Assembly: GCA_002197995.1 (NCBI GenBank)
Contig: NGZR01000004.1
Span: 4,526,001 to 4,590,000 of the forward strand
Source of the DNA: Gaeumannomyces sp. JS-464
Lineage: Eukaryota > Ascomycota > Sordariomycetes > Magnaporthales > Magnaporthaceae
Direction of reading: 5' to 3'
DNA: 64,000 nt
The position numbers and the translations under genes were made by a program. The notes under the pieces were generated by a model. The model searched no databases, had not been told where the DNA came from, and saw only the letters and a list, made by a program, of their open reading frames with translations. Shown here one piece after another: positions 11,249 through 20,149 of this stretch (positions are counted from its first letter, which is position 1; each line of letters opens with the position of its first letter).

Positions 11249-11667
11249 CGGTACTGGAAACGGGAAGGAGAAAGAGAAAGAAGCTGCAAGCAAAGTAGGT
11301 GGCTCAGGGTGGGCGTGGCATTTTCGTTGCGACCATATCCAACGCTGCTTGTGAAACGCGGCAGTAAAGAATTGAATTGGACGACGTCAACGAGCGGACG
11401 CTGCTGCCTCGGAGTAATGACGAAATCCGAGACACGGCCGCTCCGGGTTCGATCAGCCCCTGCCAATTGTCGCGAAAGCACGTGACCTACGGGACTACCC
11501 CATTCGGCTTTCCGACTCGCCTCTGTCGGAAGACCCTTGGCCAACCCAGGACAGCAACTAGGAAATGTGCACGCCTTCTACTCCTCGATGGTGTGTAATT
11601 CCGTTCTATTCGAGGGGCACAGCGTGCCATAGCAGCACCATGGCCAAATCCTTGAACCTGTAGTTAT
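11249..11667. other. Intergenic, no gene recognised
   Basis: Spacer between the rad4 homologue start and the 3' end of the first SDR gene. Both neighbours are on the minus strand, so it probably holds the rad4 promoter. No clear TATA element or domain-like ORF is seen. Confidence 0.5.
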
Positions 11668-12661
11668 TCACTCCTTGAAGTCGGTGCTCTTGGAGATCTC
11701 ATCGTACAAGTCCGCCGTCACCGCCAGCTCCTTGCTCACCGCGCGCATCTGGGCGTTCGTATCACTGCCGAGCGGCAGGCGGATCAGGCGCTCCTTGCCC
11801 TTGAACAGCCCCTCGCCCGCGACGTACTCCCATATGCGCGCCGCCCCCTCCGCGGGGTCGCCCGCCTGGTTCCTGCTGTAGTTCTTGTAGTTATCGCGCA
11901 TCTCATGCGCGGGCGTGCCGTCATACACGGCCATGCGGGGCGCCAGGAACCTCGGGTCCGGGGCGGCCCCCGGCTCATTGGCGGCCGCGGGGGCGACGAG
12001 GAAGGGGGTGCGGAAGAAGCCCGGCTGCGGCATGACGACGCGGACGTTGAAGGGGGCGACCTCGATCGCGAGCGTCAGCGAGATGCCCTCGAGGGCGGCC
12101 TTGGTCGCGCCGTAGATGCTGTTGTTGGGCAGGCTCATGAAGCTGATCATGGACGACATGTTGATGATGGTGGCGCCACCGCTGTCCTGCTGCTTGCGCA
12201 GGTGCGGCAGGAACGCCTTGATCACGCGGATGACGCCGAAGGCGTTGACTTCAAACTATTCCTTGACGACGGCGTCCCTGGTAGTAGAGAGGTGGGCGGT
12301 GGCCGAACTGTCAGTAAAGCAGTTTGACTGGCTTGAGGGATGACGGACACGTGTGTCAGGCTGGAACCTACTCGGACTCTTCGATAGTACCAAAGTACCC
12401 ATATCCCGCGTTGTTGACGAGCACATCAACCCGGCCAAATGCCGCCTCGGCCTGCTCGGCGTGTTCGTCGACCTGGGCCTGATTCCACGAGAGATCAAGC
12501 TGAATGACCTTGACGGCGTCAACGTTGAGGCTGTCCGGCACCTTGGATGGCGACCGCACAGCAGCAACTGCACGTTCGCCCTCCTTGAGCGCCTTCAAGG
12601 CCAGCTCTAGGCCGAACCCTGAGTTAGCGCCACTGATGTGCCAGACTCTCGGAGGGGCCAT
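11668..12661 (-). pseudogene. Short-chain dehydrogenase/reductase (SDR), one in-frame stop
   Basis: Exon 1 (12661-12372) opens with the Rossmann motif SGANSGFGLELALKAL and contains VLVNNAGYGYFGTIEE. A GTAGGT..CAG intron lies at 12371-12278. Exon 2 continues FGVIRVIKAFLPHL, INMSSMISFMSLPNN and the catalytic YGATKAALEGISL, and ends at 11668. The fold is a classical SDR with NAD(P) binding and Tyr-x-x-x-Lys; substrate unknown. The splice keeps frame, but 7 codons before FGVIRV the codon at 12258-12256 is TAG where Gln is expected (E-Q-F-E-V-N is the family pattern). CAG to TAG is a CpA-to-TpA change, as RIP makes. Without that change the gene would be intact, so read-through or error remains possible. 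Confidence 0.82.
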
Positions 12662-12781
12662 TGTAGCGTTGCTATGCGTTGTTTCCCGGCGATGAGTATA
12701 CTATCGGGCTTGAGAGGTGATGCGCGAGGTAGCGTTGCGGCCCCGAACAGCCCGGCCCGGTGAATCGACATTGCTCCATCC

Positions 12782-12788
12782 TTATATA
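12782..12788 (-). promoter_or_regulatory. TATA-like element upstream of the first SDR
   Basis: A TATATA block lies about 120 bp upstream of the SDR start at 12661, at a usual distance for a fungal core promoter. Sequence match only. Confidence 0.35.
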
Positions 12789-13493
12789 TCTACTTCTCCC
12801 TAGCCTATGTGAGTAGGTCCGTCTTTCCCATCTAAACATGGTGTGAGGAGGCGGCTTGGAGGACAGACTCGACTCGACGATACGCTCTTGCAAATCCTTG
12901 GAGCAGCCACAGCATCGCGACCTGATACGTCCTAGACCTGTGACCCCGCACCCTCGAGCAGCCGTATGGGAAGCCGACCGGAGCCAATATTGGGACGGGC
13001 TGCAAGGACCCTGCAGCTAGGCGATGTGACTCTGCTCCAGCCGGGGACTGTCCCGTGGAAATAGTAGAGTGCCTTGTTGGCCAAGACACATCTCCGAGCA
13101 CACTATTCGTCCATCTCGATCGAGTCTAGGCCGCTAATCTTGCGGATCGCGGATGTGGGTTGGCAAGCTGCGTCTTGGGTACCGTGACCATCCGCCTCAC
13201 CCCCTTATATTAATGCGTGGCAGTGGTTCGGTCGCGTATATGCAGTGTGATTACACATGGCCTGCGGACCAGGCCCCGGGCCTGTTTTCTCTCCTCACCG
13301 GTACGCCAACAAAAATCCTATTAATTACAGAACGAGAAACCGGTAAAAACCTATAGGTAAATGGGTAATGGACTAGTTCTACGTCACGGTTAAATAACGC
13401 ATGCACATCCGGTCTCACGAGGCAACCGAAGTGGATATTAGTTACACCATTCGACCCGATTCTGCCACCGAAGCCGCCGCCTGGTTCCCCCTA
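12789..13493. other. Intergenic, no gene recognised
   Basis: Spacer between the first SDR gene and the small secreted protein gene. Short ORFs on both strands have no recognisable domain. The part at 13300-13400 is more AT-rich than its surroundings. Confidence 0.45.
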
Positions 13494-14097
13494 TTAAAGG
13501 GTCCAAAGCCTGAAGCAGTTGAAGTTGGCCACGTCGCTGCAGTTCACCGGCGGTGGAGGCGGGCCGGCCGTGCCGCGGGAGCGATATGAACTGGCCGCAG
13601 GGGTCGTTGTTCTGAAGGCGGCTGAAGTCGAGCTGCTCGTCGGCGCGCAGCGACCGGTCCAGCCGGTAGCTGTTCCACGTGAAGTTGCGGTCGAGTATCT
13701 GCTTGTCGTACGTGATGGCGACGTCCGAGAGGACGCCGCCGGAGCAGCCGGGGCCCGTGAAGAGCGTGATCTTGACCTTGGCGTCGCCATTGATCTTGGA
13801 CGGCACCGTGTTGGCGGGCCGCCGCTCCTCCTGGGAGACGTTTTCGACCGGCGCGGGGGGCGTCTCCGGTGCCTGCGCCGGTGCCGCGTTCCTGCGGTGG
13901 TGGCGCTGTAGCGGCGGTATGTGGGAGGCGGGCGCTTCCGGCTCGGCGCCGTCGAGGTCGCTTAGGGCCGGCACGATGGGAGCAGCCGATGGATCAGACC
14001 CAGCGAGCTGGCGCGACCCGACGGCGATGGGGTTTGCGCTGGAGCCGGACAGCGCTGACAAGGCGAATGCTATGATTGGGAGCGCGTAGAGACGCAT
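13494..14097 (-). CDS. Small secreted cysteine-containing protein, frameshifted near its C terminus
   Basis: The start at 14097 gives a clear signal peptide, MRLYALPIIAFALSALSGSS, followed by a low-complexity Pro/Ala region and a folded-looking part with ITLFTGPGCSGG, DRNFTWNSYRLDRSL and NNDPCGQFISL. At about 13575 the best continuation changes frame to PPPPPVNCSDVANFNCFRLW and stops at 13496-13494. The span of 604 bases is one more than a multiple of three, in agreement with a single-base indel. Four conserved-looking Cys are present in the mature part. No known domain is recognised. It could be a cell-wall or host-interaction protein, but nothing in the sequence shows its role. It is transcribed divergently from the CAP gene. 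Confidence 0.65.
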
Positions 14098-15434
14098 GGT
14101 GCGAATAGGGGTATAAACGCCAGCGTTGTGTGATTGGGTTGGGCTATTGGTTGGTGGTTGGCCAAAAGGCGTTTGCCAGCAAACAGAAGAGGATCGTCGA
14201 AATGCGGGAAACGATGGCTGATGCATGCAGAATGCTGCAAGTCGGAACTCTGGAACAGGGGCAGAGAGAGATCCAGGCAAGTGCCGGCTAGGCAGCGGGG
14301 GCTGGACTGTTTAATTCGGGTGTCCGCAGGGGGACAAGGCCCCAAGCCGGCCAGAGACGCCTTCTTTCTGTGCCTGATCTTTGTTTCATGTGGTCCTTTT
14401 GGGAAATCACAACGTTCAATCGTCGTGATTTTTGGTCTCCACTGCGCTGGCATGCCTGGAGCCCCCACAATGATGCGACCCCTGGGTCCGTTCCACACCA
14501 TTGTCATCACCTCGCCCTTGCCTGGCAATGTCCGAGTGCAGTCCAAGCACCCTTTTGGTGGCAACGGCAGAGGTGATTTGAGTTACTTGACGTCGTGAAA
14601 GTTCATGTTGCGAGGCGGCACTTGCACGAGGCTCCGACTCGGCGGAAAGGAATATTGCCCTTTGGCGTCGCCTATCGACTTTCAACACCGAAAAGAAACG
14701 CTCGCATTCGAAAACAAGCCGTGTCATCAACGAGAAAGGGTGCTCAAGCACTCATGCGGCCGCAACGTCATCCAAGCCGTGCAGACAGCGCATGTCCAGC
14801 TGCGTCTACCGACGCGTCATGGGGATATTGGCGAAGGCAGTCAGAGCCGAGGGATAACCGCGCACGGCGCATCACGGACGTTCGTTGTTTAACCGCGCAT
14901 CGGCGCCAAAACGTGGAGGTTACAACGAAGTGCGGCCTCGTGCCAAGGATGGAAGTCAATCTGCAAGTGTTTGTGGGGCGGTCCTCCTTTCCTGGCGACA
15001 TGATCCACTGGGCAATTTGATTCGCTCAGAATGCGCAGCGAATCCGTAAGCGGCCTTGTCGACAAGCGCCTGCTGCGTCCCCAGCGCTATTTACGTCATG
15101 GGCTTCAGGCTTCTGGCTGTTTTTGTCGACAACACCACCAAAAGCCGCCAGCCAAGCCAGCTTTCTCGATATCCAATCGAGTCCACGAGACAACGAAGTC
15201 TTGGGATGCGCATTCCCTGATTTTCCATCATCCTCGACTATGGCGTATTTACTAATAGCCGTGGCACCCGCGCGGCTGCCTTTGCCCATCGAGTGTAGGG
15301 TGCTTCCCCAAAACTGCTGCAAAACATCGCATCGAACCAGTGTTTCTTTGTCGCATTGTCCCGTCGGATGATTGCATGTTAAGCCCTATCCCTGTGACGC
15401 CAGCGTTGCACCCCTCATGTTTGCATTTAACAAA
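14098..15434. other. Divergent intergenic region between two secreted-protein genes
   Basis: About 1.3 kb lie between the start of the small secreted protein (minus) and the CAP protein (plus), so it should hold both promoters. ORFs of up to 164 codons cross it on both strands without domain-like sequence. Confidence 0.5.
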
Positions 15435-16119
15435 ATGCCAAATCCCATGTTATCCCCTTTTCGCCTTTTCTCAGCTATCATCCTGCTCCTCCATCACGCC
15501 AGCGCGTCCCCGCCGTCCCCCGTCATCGAGCGAGAGGTGAAGGCCGTCACCGTGACGGCAGCACCCACCAGCCCGTCGGACGCTCCCGAGTGCGTCTCGC
15601 GCGACCAGTTCACGTCGGCCGTGCTTAACAGCACCAACGCGTACCGCCGCGACCACGGCGCCGCTAACGTAACCTGGAACGATACGCTCGCGCGGTTCGC
15701 CGACGATTACCTGACCAAAAAGGTGACCGATAAGTGCGAGTTCGAGCACTCGGGCGGCCCCTACGGCGAGAATCTCGCCATAGGCTACCCGTCGCGCGCG
15801 CTCCGCGGTCGAGGCCTGGGGCGACGAGCGCGAGCGGTACGATTTCCAAAAGGCCGATTTCACGGAGGAGACGGGCCACTTCACGCAGCTCGTCTGGCGC
15901 AACACGAGCGACATCGGCTGCGGGAGGCGCTTGTGCGGCACCAAAGGCTGGTACCTCATCTGCGAGTACTGGCCCCGCGGCAACGTCATTGGCGAGTTTA
16001 AGGAGATGGTCGCGGGCCCCGTCGAGGGCGTGTCTTGGAGGGGAGGCGCGATCACATCGACGTGTAGGCTGTCCTTTGTGTTTGGAGCCGCGGCCCTGGT
16101 GGCCGTGGTTGTTTTCTAA
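15435..16119 (+). CDS. CAP/SCP/PR-1 superfamily secreted protein, one frameshift
   Basis: The chosen Met (15435, MPNPMLSPFRLFSAIILLLH) heads a signal peptide; a start at 15447 is possible. The CAP fold begins at FTSAVLNSTNAYRRDHGA and includes CEFEHSGGPYGENLAIG. After a run of CG dinucleotides at 15792-15800 the frame changes, and the downstream frame carries both CAP signatures, GHFTQLVWRNTSDIGC and YLICEYWPRGNVIGEF. The protein ends in a hydrophobic tail (FVFGAAALVAVVVF), resembling a GPI-anchor signal. The span is one base over a multiple of three, so a single extra base (or loss of two) explains the break. Fungal CAP proteins such as yeast Pry proteins are secreted and bind sterols; that function is inferred here. 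As sequenced, the reading frame loses the second half of the domain. Confidence 0.85.
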
Positions 16120-16248
16120 TGCGATTTTTTTCATTGATTACAGCCGCGCGGCGTTGTGTCGAGGCGTTACGATAATACCCAATTTCAGCGACTTTTTCGT
16201 CCTATGCGCTTCATATGTTCCGCCATTAATCTCAAAAAACCTCGGCGC

Positions 16249-17160
16249 CTACAGCGGCCTCTTCAATGATAAAAAAAACCCGCCGCTGGCGCAGATGGTC
16301 TGCCCTGTGATCCACGACGCAGCCGGGCTGGCCAGCCATGCCACCGTGTTGGCGATCTCCTCGACGGTACCGAACCGATGCTGCAGCGGCGTCCTGGCTA
16401 GGATCCCGGCCACGAGCCCCTCGGGCATCTCTCGCGACAACTGGGTGTCCACTGGGCCCGAGCTGATCACGTTGGCCGTCGTGCCGCGCGCGAGCTCCGT
16501 CGCCCACACCCGCGTCGCGGCCTCGAGCCCGCCCTTTGACGCGCCGTACGCCGACAGCCCCGCGATGCCGCCGCGGGCCGCGATGGACGAGATGTTGATG
16601 ATGCGCCCGCGCCCTCCCGGGCCCCGGGGGTCGATATACGGCAGCAGCGCGTGCACGAGCGCCACGGGCCCGCGCAGGTTGACGTTGTACACGCTGTCGA
16701 AGAACTCGGGCGTCGTGTCGGCGACGGGCACGTCGGGCGCGATCGCGGCGTTGTTGACCACGATGTCGAGCTCGAACCCGCCCGTGCCGGACCAGTCGAT
16801 CGAGCGCGCGAGCTCCGCCACCATCTGCGCCGGCCCGTCGGGCGCGCCGAGGTCGCCTCGGACACCGTAGGCCTTGGGTTTGTGGGGAAGCGCCGTGATC
16901 TCGCGCTTGAGCTCTTCTATCTTGGCGGCGCTCGACTCTGTCATGTAGCCCATGATGACCTGTAAAGGGCGTTCGTTAGCATTGGGCACTTTTTAATCTG
17001 CGGCCAATGTTGTTGCCTGGCTTATCTACATACATTGGCCCCTGTTCGCAAGTTCGAGCGCAATGCCGATGCCAATGCCCCTTGAAGCGCCCGTCACGAG
17101 GGCAGTTCTTCCCTCGAGCGGCAGAGCGTAGTTCATCTTTTGGGAGTCAGGGGTCGCCAT
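16249..17160 (-). CDS. Short-chain dehydrogenase/reductase (SDR), exon phase mismatch
   Basis: Exon 1 (17160-17034) encodes the NAD(P)-binding motif TALVTGASRGIGIGIAL. An intron with GTATGT donor, TGCTAAC branch site and TTTACAG acceptor spans 17033-16960. Exon 2 (16959-16249) starts VIMGYMTESSAAKIEEL and carries DIVVNNAAIAPD, INISSIAARGG, the catalytic SAYGASKGGLEA, and a C-terminal TGQTICASGG typical of classical SDRs. Exon 2 is exactly 237 codons, but exon 1 ends one base into a codon. The junction would read RG-A-N-V if two bases (GC in GGCGCC) were restored near 17036, so a 2-base loss or sequencing error is likely. Substrate unknown. Confidence 0.85.
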
Positions 17161-17240
17161 TTTTAGATGCGTCTAGCTTTCCTTCAGAGGTGCACTTCTC
17201 GCTGCTATCGTGCTGAAGTTGTGCTCAGGGACGCAGACAT

Positions 17241-17247
17241 ATTTATA
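17241..17247 (-). promoter_or_regulatory. TATA-like element upstream of the second SDR
   Basis: On the minus strand TATAAAT lies about 80 bp before the start codon at 17160, a plausible core promoter distance. Match by eye only. Confidence 0.35.
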
Positions 17248-17585
17248 TGACACGAGCGGCATATAGATCGAAGTGACGAGCAATGTTTCACCTGAACCTG
17301 TCATAGCTTCTCATGATCTCCATCCCGCCACGCGGGACGGGATCTACCTCCGCCGTCCCCCGCACGCTGATTAAGGCCCCCTGACGCCATCGGTCTTGGG
17401 TTGCGAGGCGATAACCACAAGTGCAATAAATGCGCGACCATCTCTACTAGAGGGGTGCGTGTCGTTCGAACGGGATTGGAGCCGGCAATTGGATGTGCAA
17501 CAAATGCAACTGTCGCCGCCGCGTAGGTTGGAGGTGCATACCATAGCGATGTGACCCTACAAGTCCAGCGCAGCAATACCTAGAG

Positions 17586-18731
17586 TCACTGCTTCCCCTT
17601 GAACAGTGGCGTGAGGAACTCTTCGACTCCAGTGAACTTCATGTCAGGAAGCAGCTTGTTCCACTCGTCCGACGTATTCCACCCGTCCGTCGCCACGGCG
17701 CGCATGAGGCCAGCGAACATTTGGCGCGAGAGCTCCTCCGTCAGGTCGGACGCCATGGAGGGGTGATCGATCTTGGGCGCCCACTTGGTCGCCAGGATCC
17801 CCGCCTCGAGGTCCCCCATCTTCACCCACTCGACCTCCATCGACGCGCCCCTGAGCCGCCCCGCCAGCTCCAGCAGGTCCGCGTGCCGGATGCTCTCGCC
17901 GCAGATGCCGCCGCTTACGGGCCACGCGCCCTCGTACTCGACGATGCGCACGACGGCCGCGCGCAGGTCGTCCACGGTGGTGAAGGCGACGCGCGCGTCG
18001 GCGCGGCCCTCGACGGCGACGGCGGCGCCGGCGTCGATGTTCATGAGGGTCTCGAAGACGGCGACGTGCGCCGTCGTCTTGCGCGGGAAGCCCAGGTAGT
18101 TGGTGAACAGGCCCGGCCACAGCAGCGTGTACTCGAGCACCGTGCGGCCCCCCTTGTTGAGGTCGGCCAGGTAGTCGCGCACGAGCAGCTTGTTGGCGTA
18201 CCATGTCACGATGTGCGCATTGGCCGCGAGCGACGCGCCCATGCTCCACTCGCTCGGGATGTAGCGCGGCACGCCGGCCTCGACGGCCGCGTCGATCAGC
18301 AGCTTCTGGGCCCGCGCGCCCTCGTCCTTATCGGCCGTGAAGAAGCAGAGGACGGTGTTGACCCCGGCCAGGAGGCGGACGAGCTCGGCCTTGTCGTCGA
18401 ACTTGGTCTGGGCCCACGTCACGCCTGGGACGCTGGGCTGGGCGGAGGTGTCCTGGAAGCGGTGTTAGCTGGTGGCCAGAGAGAACTTCAGGGGTAAGGC
18501 CTAAAGATGAGTTACCTTGCGCATCAAACCTAGGATTTCATGCCTGCCTGTTTCGACAAAGGCATCGATAATTTCTCTGGCGAACTCTGTTGACACAAGT
18601 TAGCACCAATTTAGCACATGAATCCATCGATCGCCGCCCGCATCTCCATCGAACCAGCCGCCAGGTGCATCTTTTGTGACGCTAGGGATTGACATACGAC
18701 TACCCGCGCCGGCAACAGCAATCTTGACCAT
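17586..18731 (-). CDS. NmrA-like / isoflavone reductase-like NAD(P)-binding protein, intact
   Basis: Three exons join cleanly: 18731-18698, 18586-18516 and 18452-17586, with introns of 111 and 63 bp (GTATGT..CAG, GTAACT..CAG). The product is 323 residues, the usual size of the family. The N terminus MVKIAVAGAGSQFAREIIDA is a Rossmann nucleotide-binding loop. Later segments include LLIDAAVEAGVPRYIPSEWS and TVLEYTLLWPGLFTNYLG, both typical of the NmrA-like/PCBER group, and a C-terminal substrate-binding part. Members act as NADPH-dependent reductases or as redox-sensing regulators; which applies here cannot be told. This is the only island gene with no visible lesion, and it lies next to the RIP-degraded block. 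Confidence 0.9.
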
Positions 18732-19570
18732 CTTTGTGGTTTTTTAACAGTAAAGCCAAAAGAGGGAGGCCGTAATCACGCTGCAGAATGTCGATAAAGC
18801 GGTAGCTCGGGGGCTTGAATATAGGTAGCTTGGAAAATTCTTCTGGATACTGCGTGGTTCATCCTCCCTTCACAAGCCCGTCCACAGCCGCTCTTAAATA
18901 CCTAGATTCTCCGATTCTGGCTGCTTCTGCATGTGAGGGCATAACGTTATCTGCACCTTGGTCTGAAATGCTGCCGTGGATGCGTGCAGGCTCGACATAA
19001 CGTTATCAACGTCATGGCAAAAATGGGAGCTCTGTGGACCCGGGATCTGACACTTCCTCCGCCTCCGGGCCTCATCACCAGCCGTGATTTGTCAGAAGAA
19101 CCGCGGCGCCGGCTTCTTCGGGGCTTGCACGTAAGAAAAGGGGTGGTCTGCTTCCCTATCGAGCCACTCTTTTATGCCACTCTGTGGACATGGTACAAGG
19201 CCGTGTAGACGAGGTAACACCCCTGCCTTCCCCGATTCCTTTTTACTCGCATATTTGCGTGGGGGCTGCAGCCAAACCTTGGCGTTTTGGGGGCTAGCTC
19301 CCGTCGGCCACTAGAAATGGCCACTGCATTCCCGCCATCTCACCCGCCGAGCATTGCGGCCGGCCCGATGCAACATTCATGTTCCTTCAACCCCGAATTG
19401 CTAGCTCAGTACGGGGAAGGACGCCACAAGGACCTGCACAGCCGGCCAGCCGTGCTTACTGGTAAGCCACGGTTATTTAAGCATGGCGTGTGTCCCATCG
19501 CCTTCCCACTTCCATTGCTTCAAGTGTCGCAAAGGAGCGGGTCTTTACGGGGGATCTACCGGCAAAGCCA
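18732..19570. other. Intergenic, no gene recognised
   Basis: Region between the NmrA-like gene and the first retroelement LTR. It should contain the NmrA promoter. No ORF with domain-like sequence is seen, and base composition is still like the gene island. Confidence 0.5.
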
Positions 19571-19781
19571 TGTTACAAGACCCCGGTGCCCGTTAGAAAC
19601 CCTCGTCGCCCTCGGCAGGTGCGTGACACGCACCGGCCGAGGCCGGCGAAGGGTTCGATATCCTTACCGCGCACCCGTGTATATAAAGCCCGAGGGTTTC
19701 CCACCTTTAACAGCCTTTCCTACAGTTTTGTAAAGGTAGAAATTAAACTAATCGGTTAACTGCCTGCACTTTTACTTTGCA
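19571..19781 (+). repeat. Candidate 5' LTR of the copia element
   Basis: The segment starts TGTTACAAGACCCC and ends in TTTGCA, giving the TG..CA ends of an LTR. It contains TATATAAAG at 19680-19688 and is followed after three bases by a primer-site-like sequence. No matching 3' LTR was found by eye near 25600-26780, so the call depends on context. The segment is GC-richer than the element body. Confidence 0.5.
19680..19688 (+). promoter_or_regulatory. TATA box in candidate copia LTR
   Basis: TATATAAAG lies 110 bases into the candidate LTR and is a plausible retroelement core promoter. Confidence 0.4.
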
Positions 19782-19784
19782 ATA

Positions 19785-19799
19785 GTTATAAGCCCGGCG
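19785..19799 (+). other. Candidate primer binding site complementary to initiator tRNA-Met anticodon arm
   Basis: GTTATAAGCCCGGCG closely resembles GTTATGAGCCCAGCG, the complement of the anticodon stem-loop of fungal initiator tRNA-Met. The two differences are G/A transitions, one in the direction RIP would make. Copia-type elements are known to prime from an internally cleaved tRNA-iMet half, and the position just after the candidate LTR is right. Confidence 0.55.
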
Positions 19800-20149
19800 T
19801 TTTTAAACCCCTTTTACGCATTTTAAAGGCTGTACTGCAATTACCCTTTTTATTTTCATTTTACTTTTTTATTAAGCATTTAGCAACTTTTTTAATACGC
19901 GGCAGGCCCGTGTAAAACACTTATTTTTATTTTAACGGGCTTACCGAGTACTAGCGATTAAGGCTATCGCTATTCGAGCTACCGATTTCCGCTATTAACC
20001 CTTATCCTTTCCATTTACCACAAACCTTTTTTAAACATTTTTTAAAACTCCCCATTTGTTTTAAAAACACTTATTATATTTAATAACGATACGAATTTAA
20101 TTTTTACGGGGGTTTTATAAAATAAGCATTAATAGCACGCGTCAATTAC

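Noticed and set aside
10882..11544. Alternative 220-codon minus-strand ORF over the rad4 start
   Set aside because: Out of frame with the conserved Rad4 segments; GC-rich sequence gives long open shadows.
14070..15020. ORFs of 140-164 codons in both directions
   Set aside because: They overlap each other, have no domain-like sequence and lie in the divergent promoter region.
17440..17520. TTCGAAC-containing segment as a tRNA
   Set aside because: No pairing stems at the correct spacing; it is the spacer downstream of the second SDR and the NmrA 3' end.
19640..19690. B-box-like GGTTCGATATCC as a tRNA gene
   Set aside because: No A box, acceptor stem or cloverleaf around it; it lies inside the candidate copia LTR.
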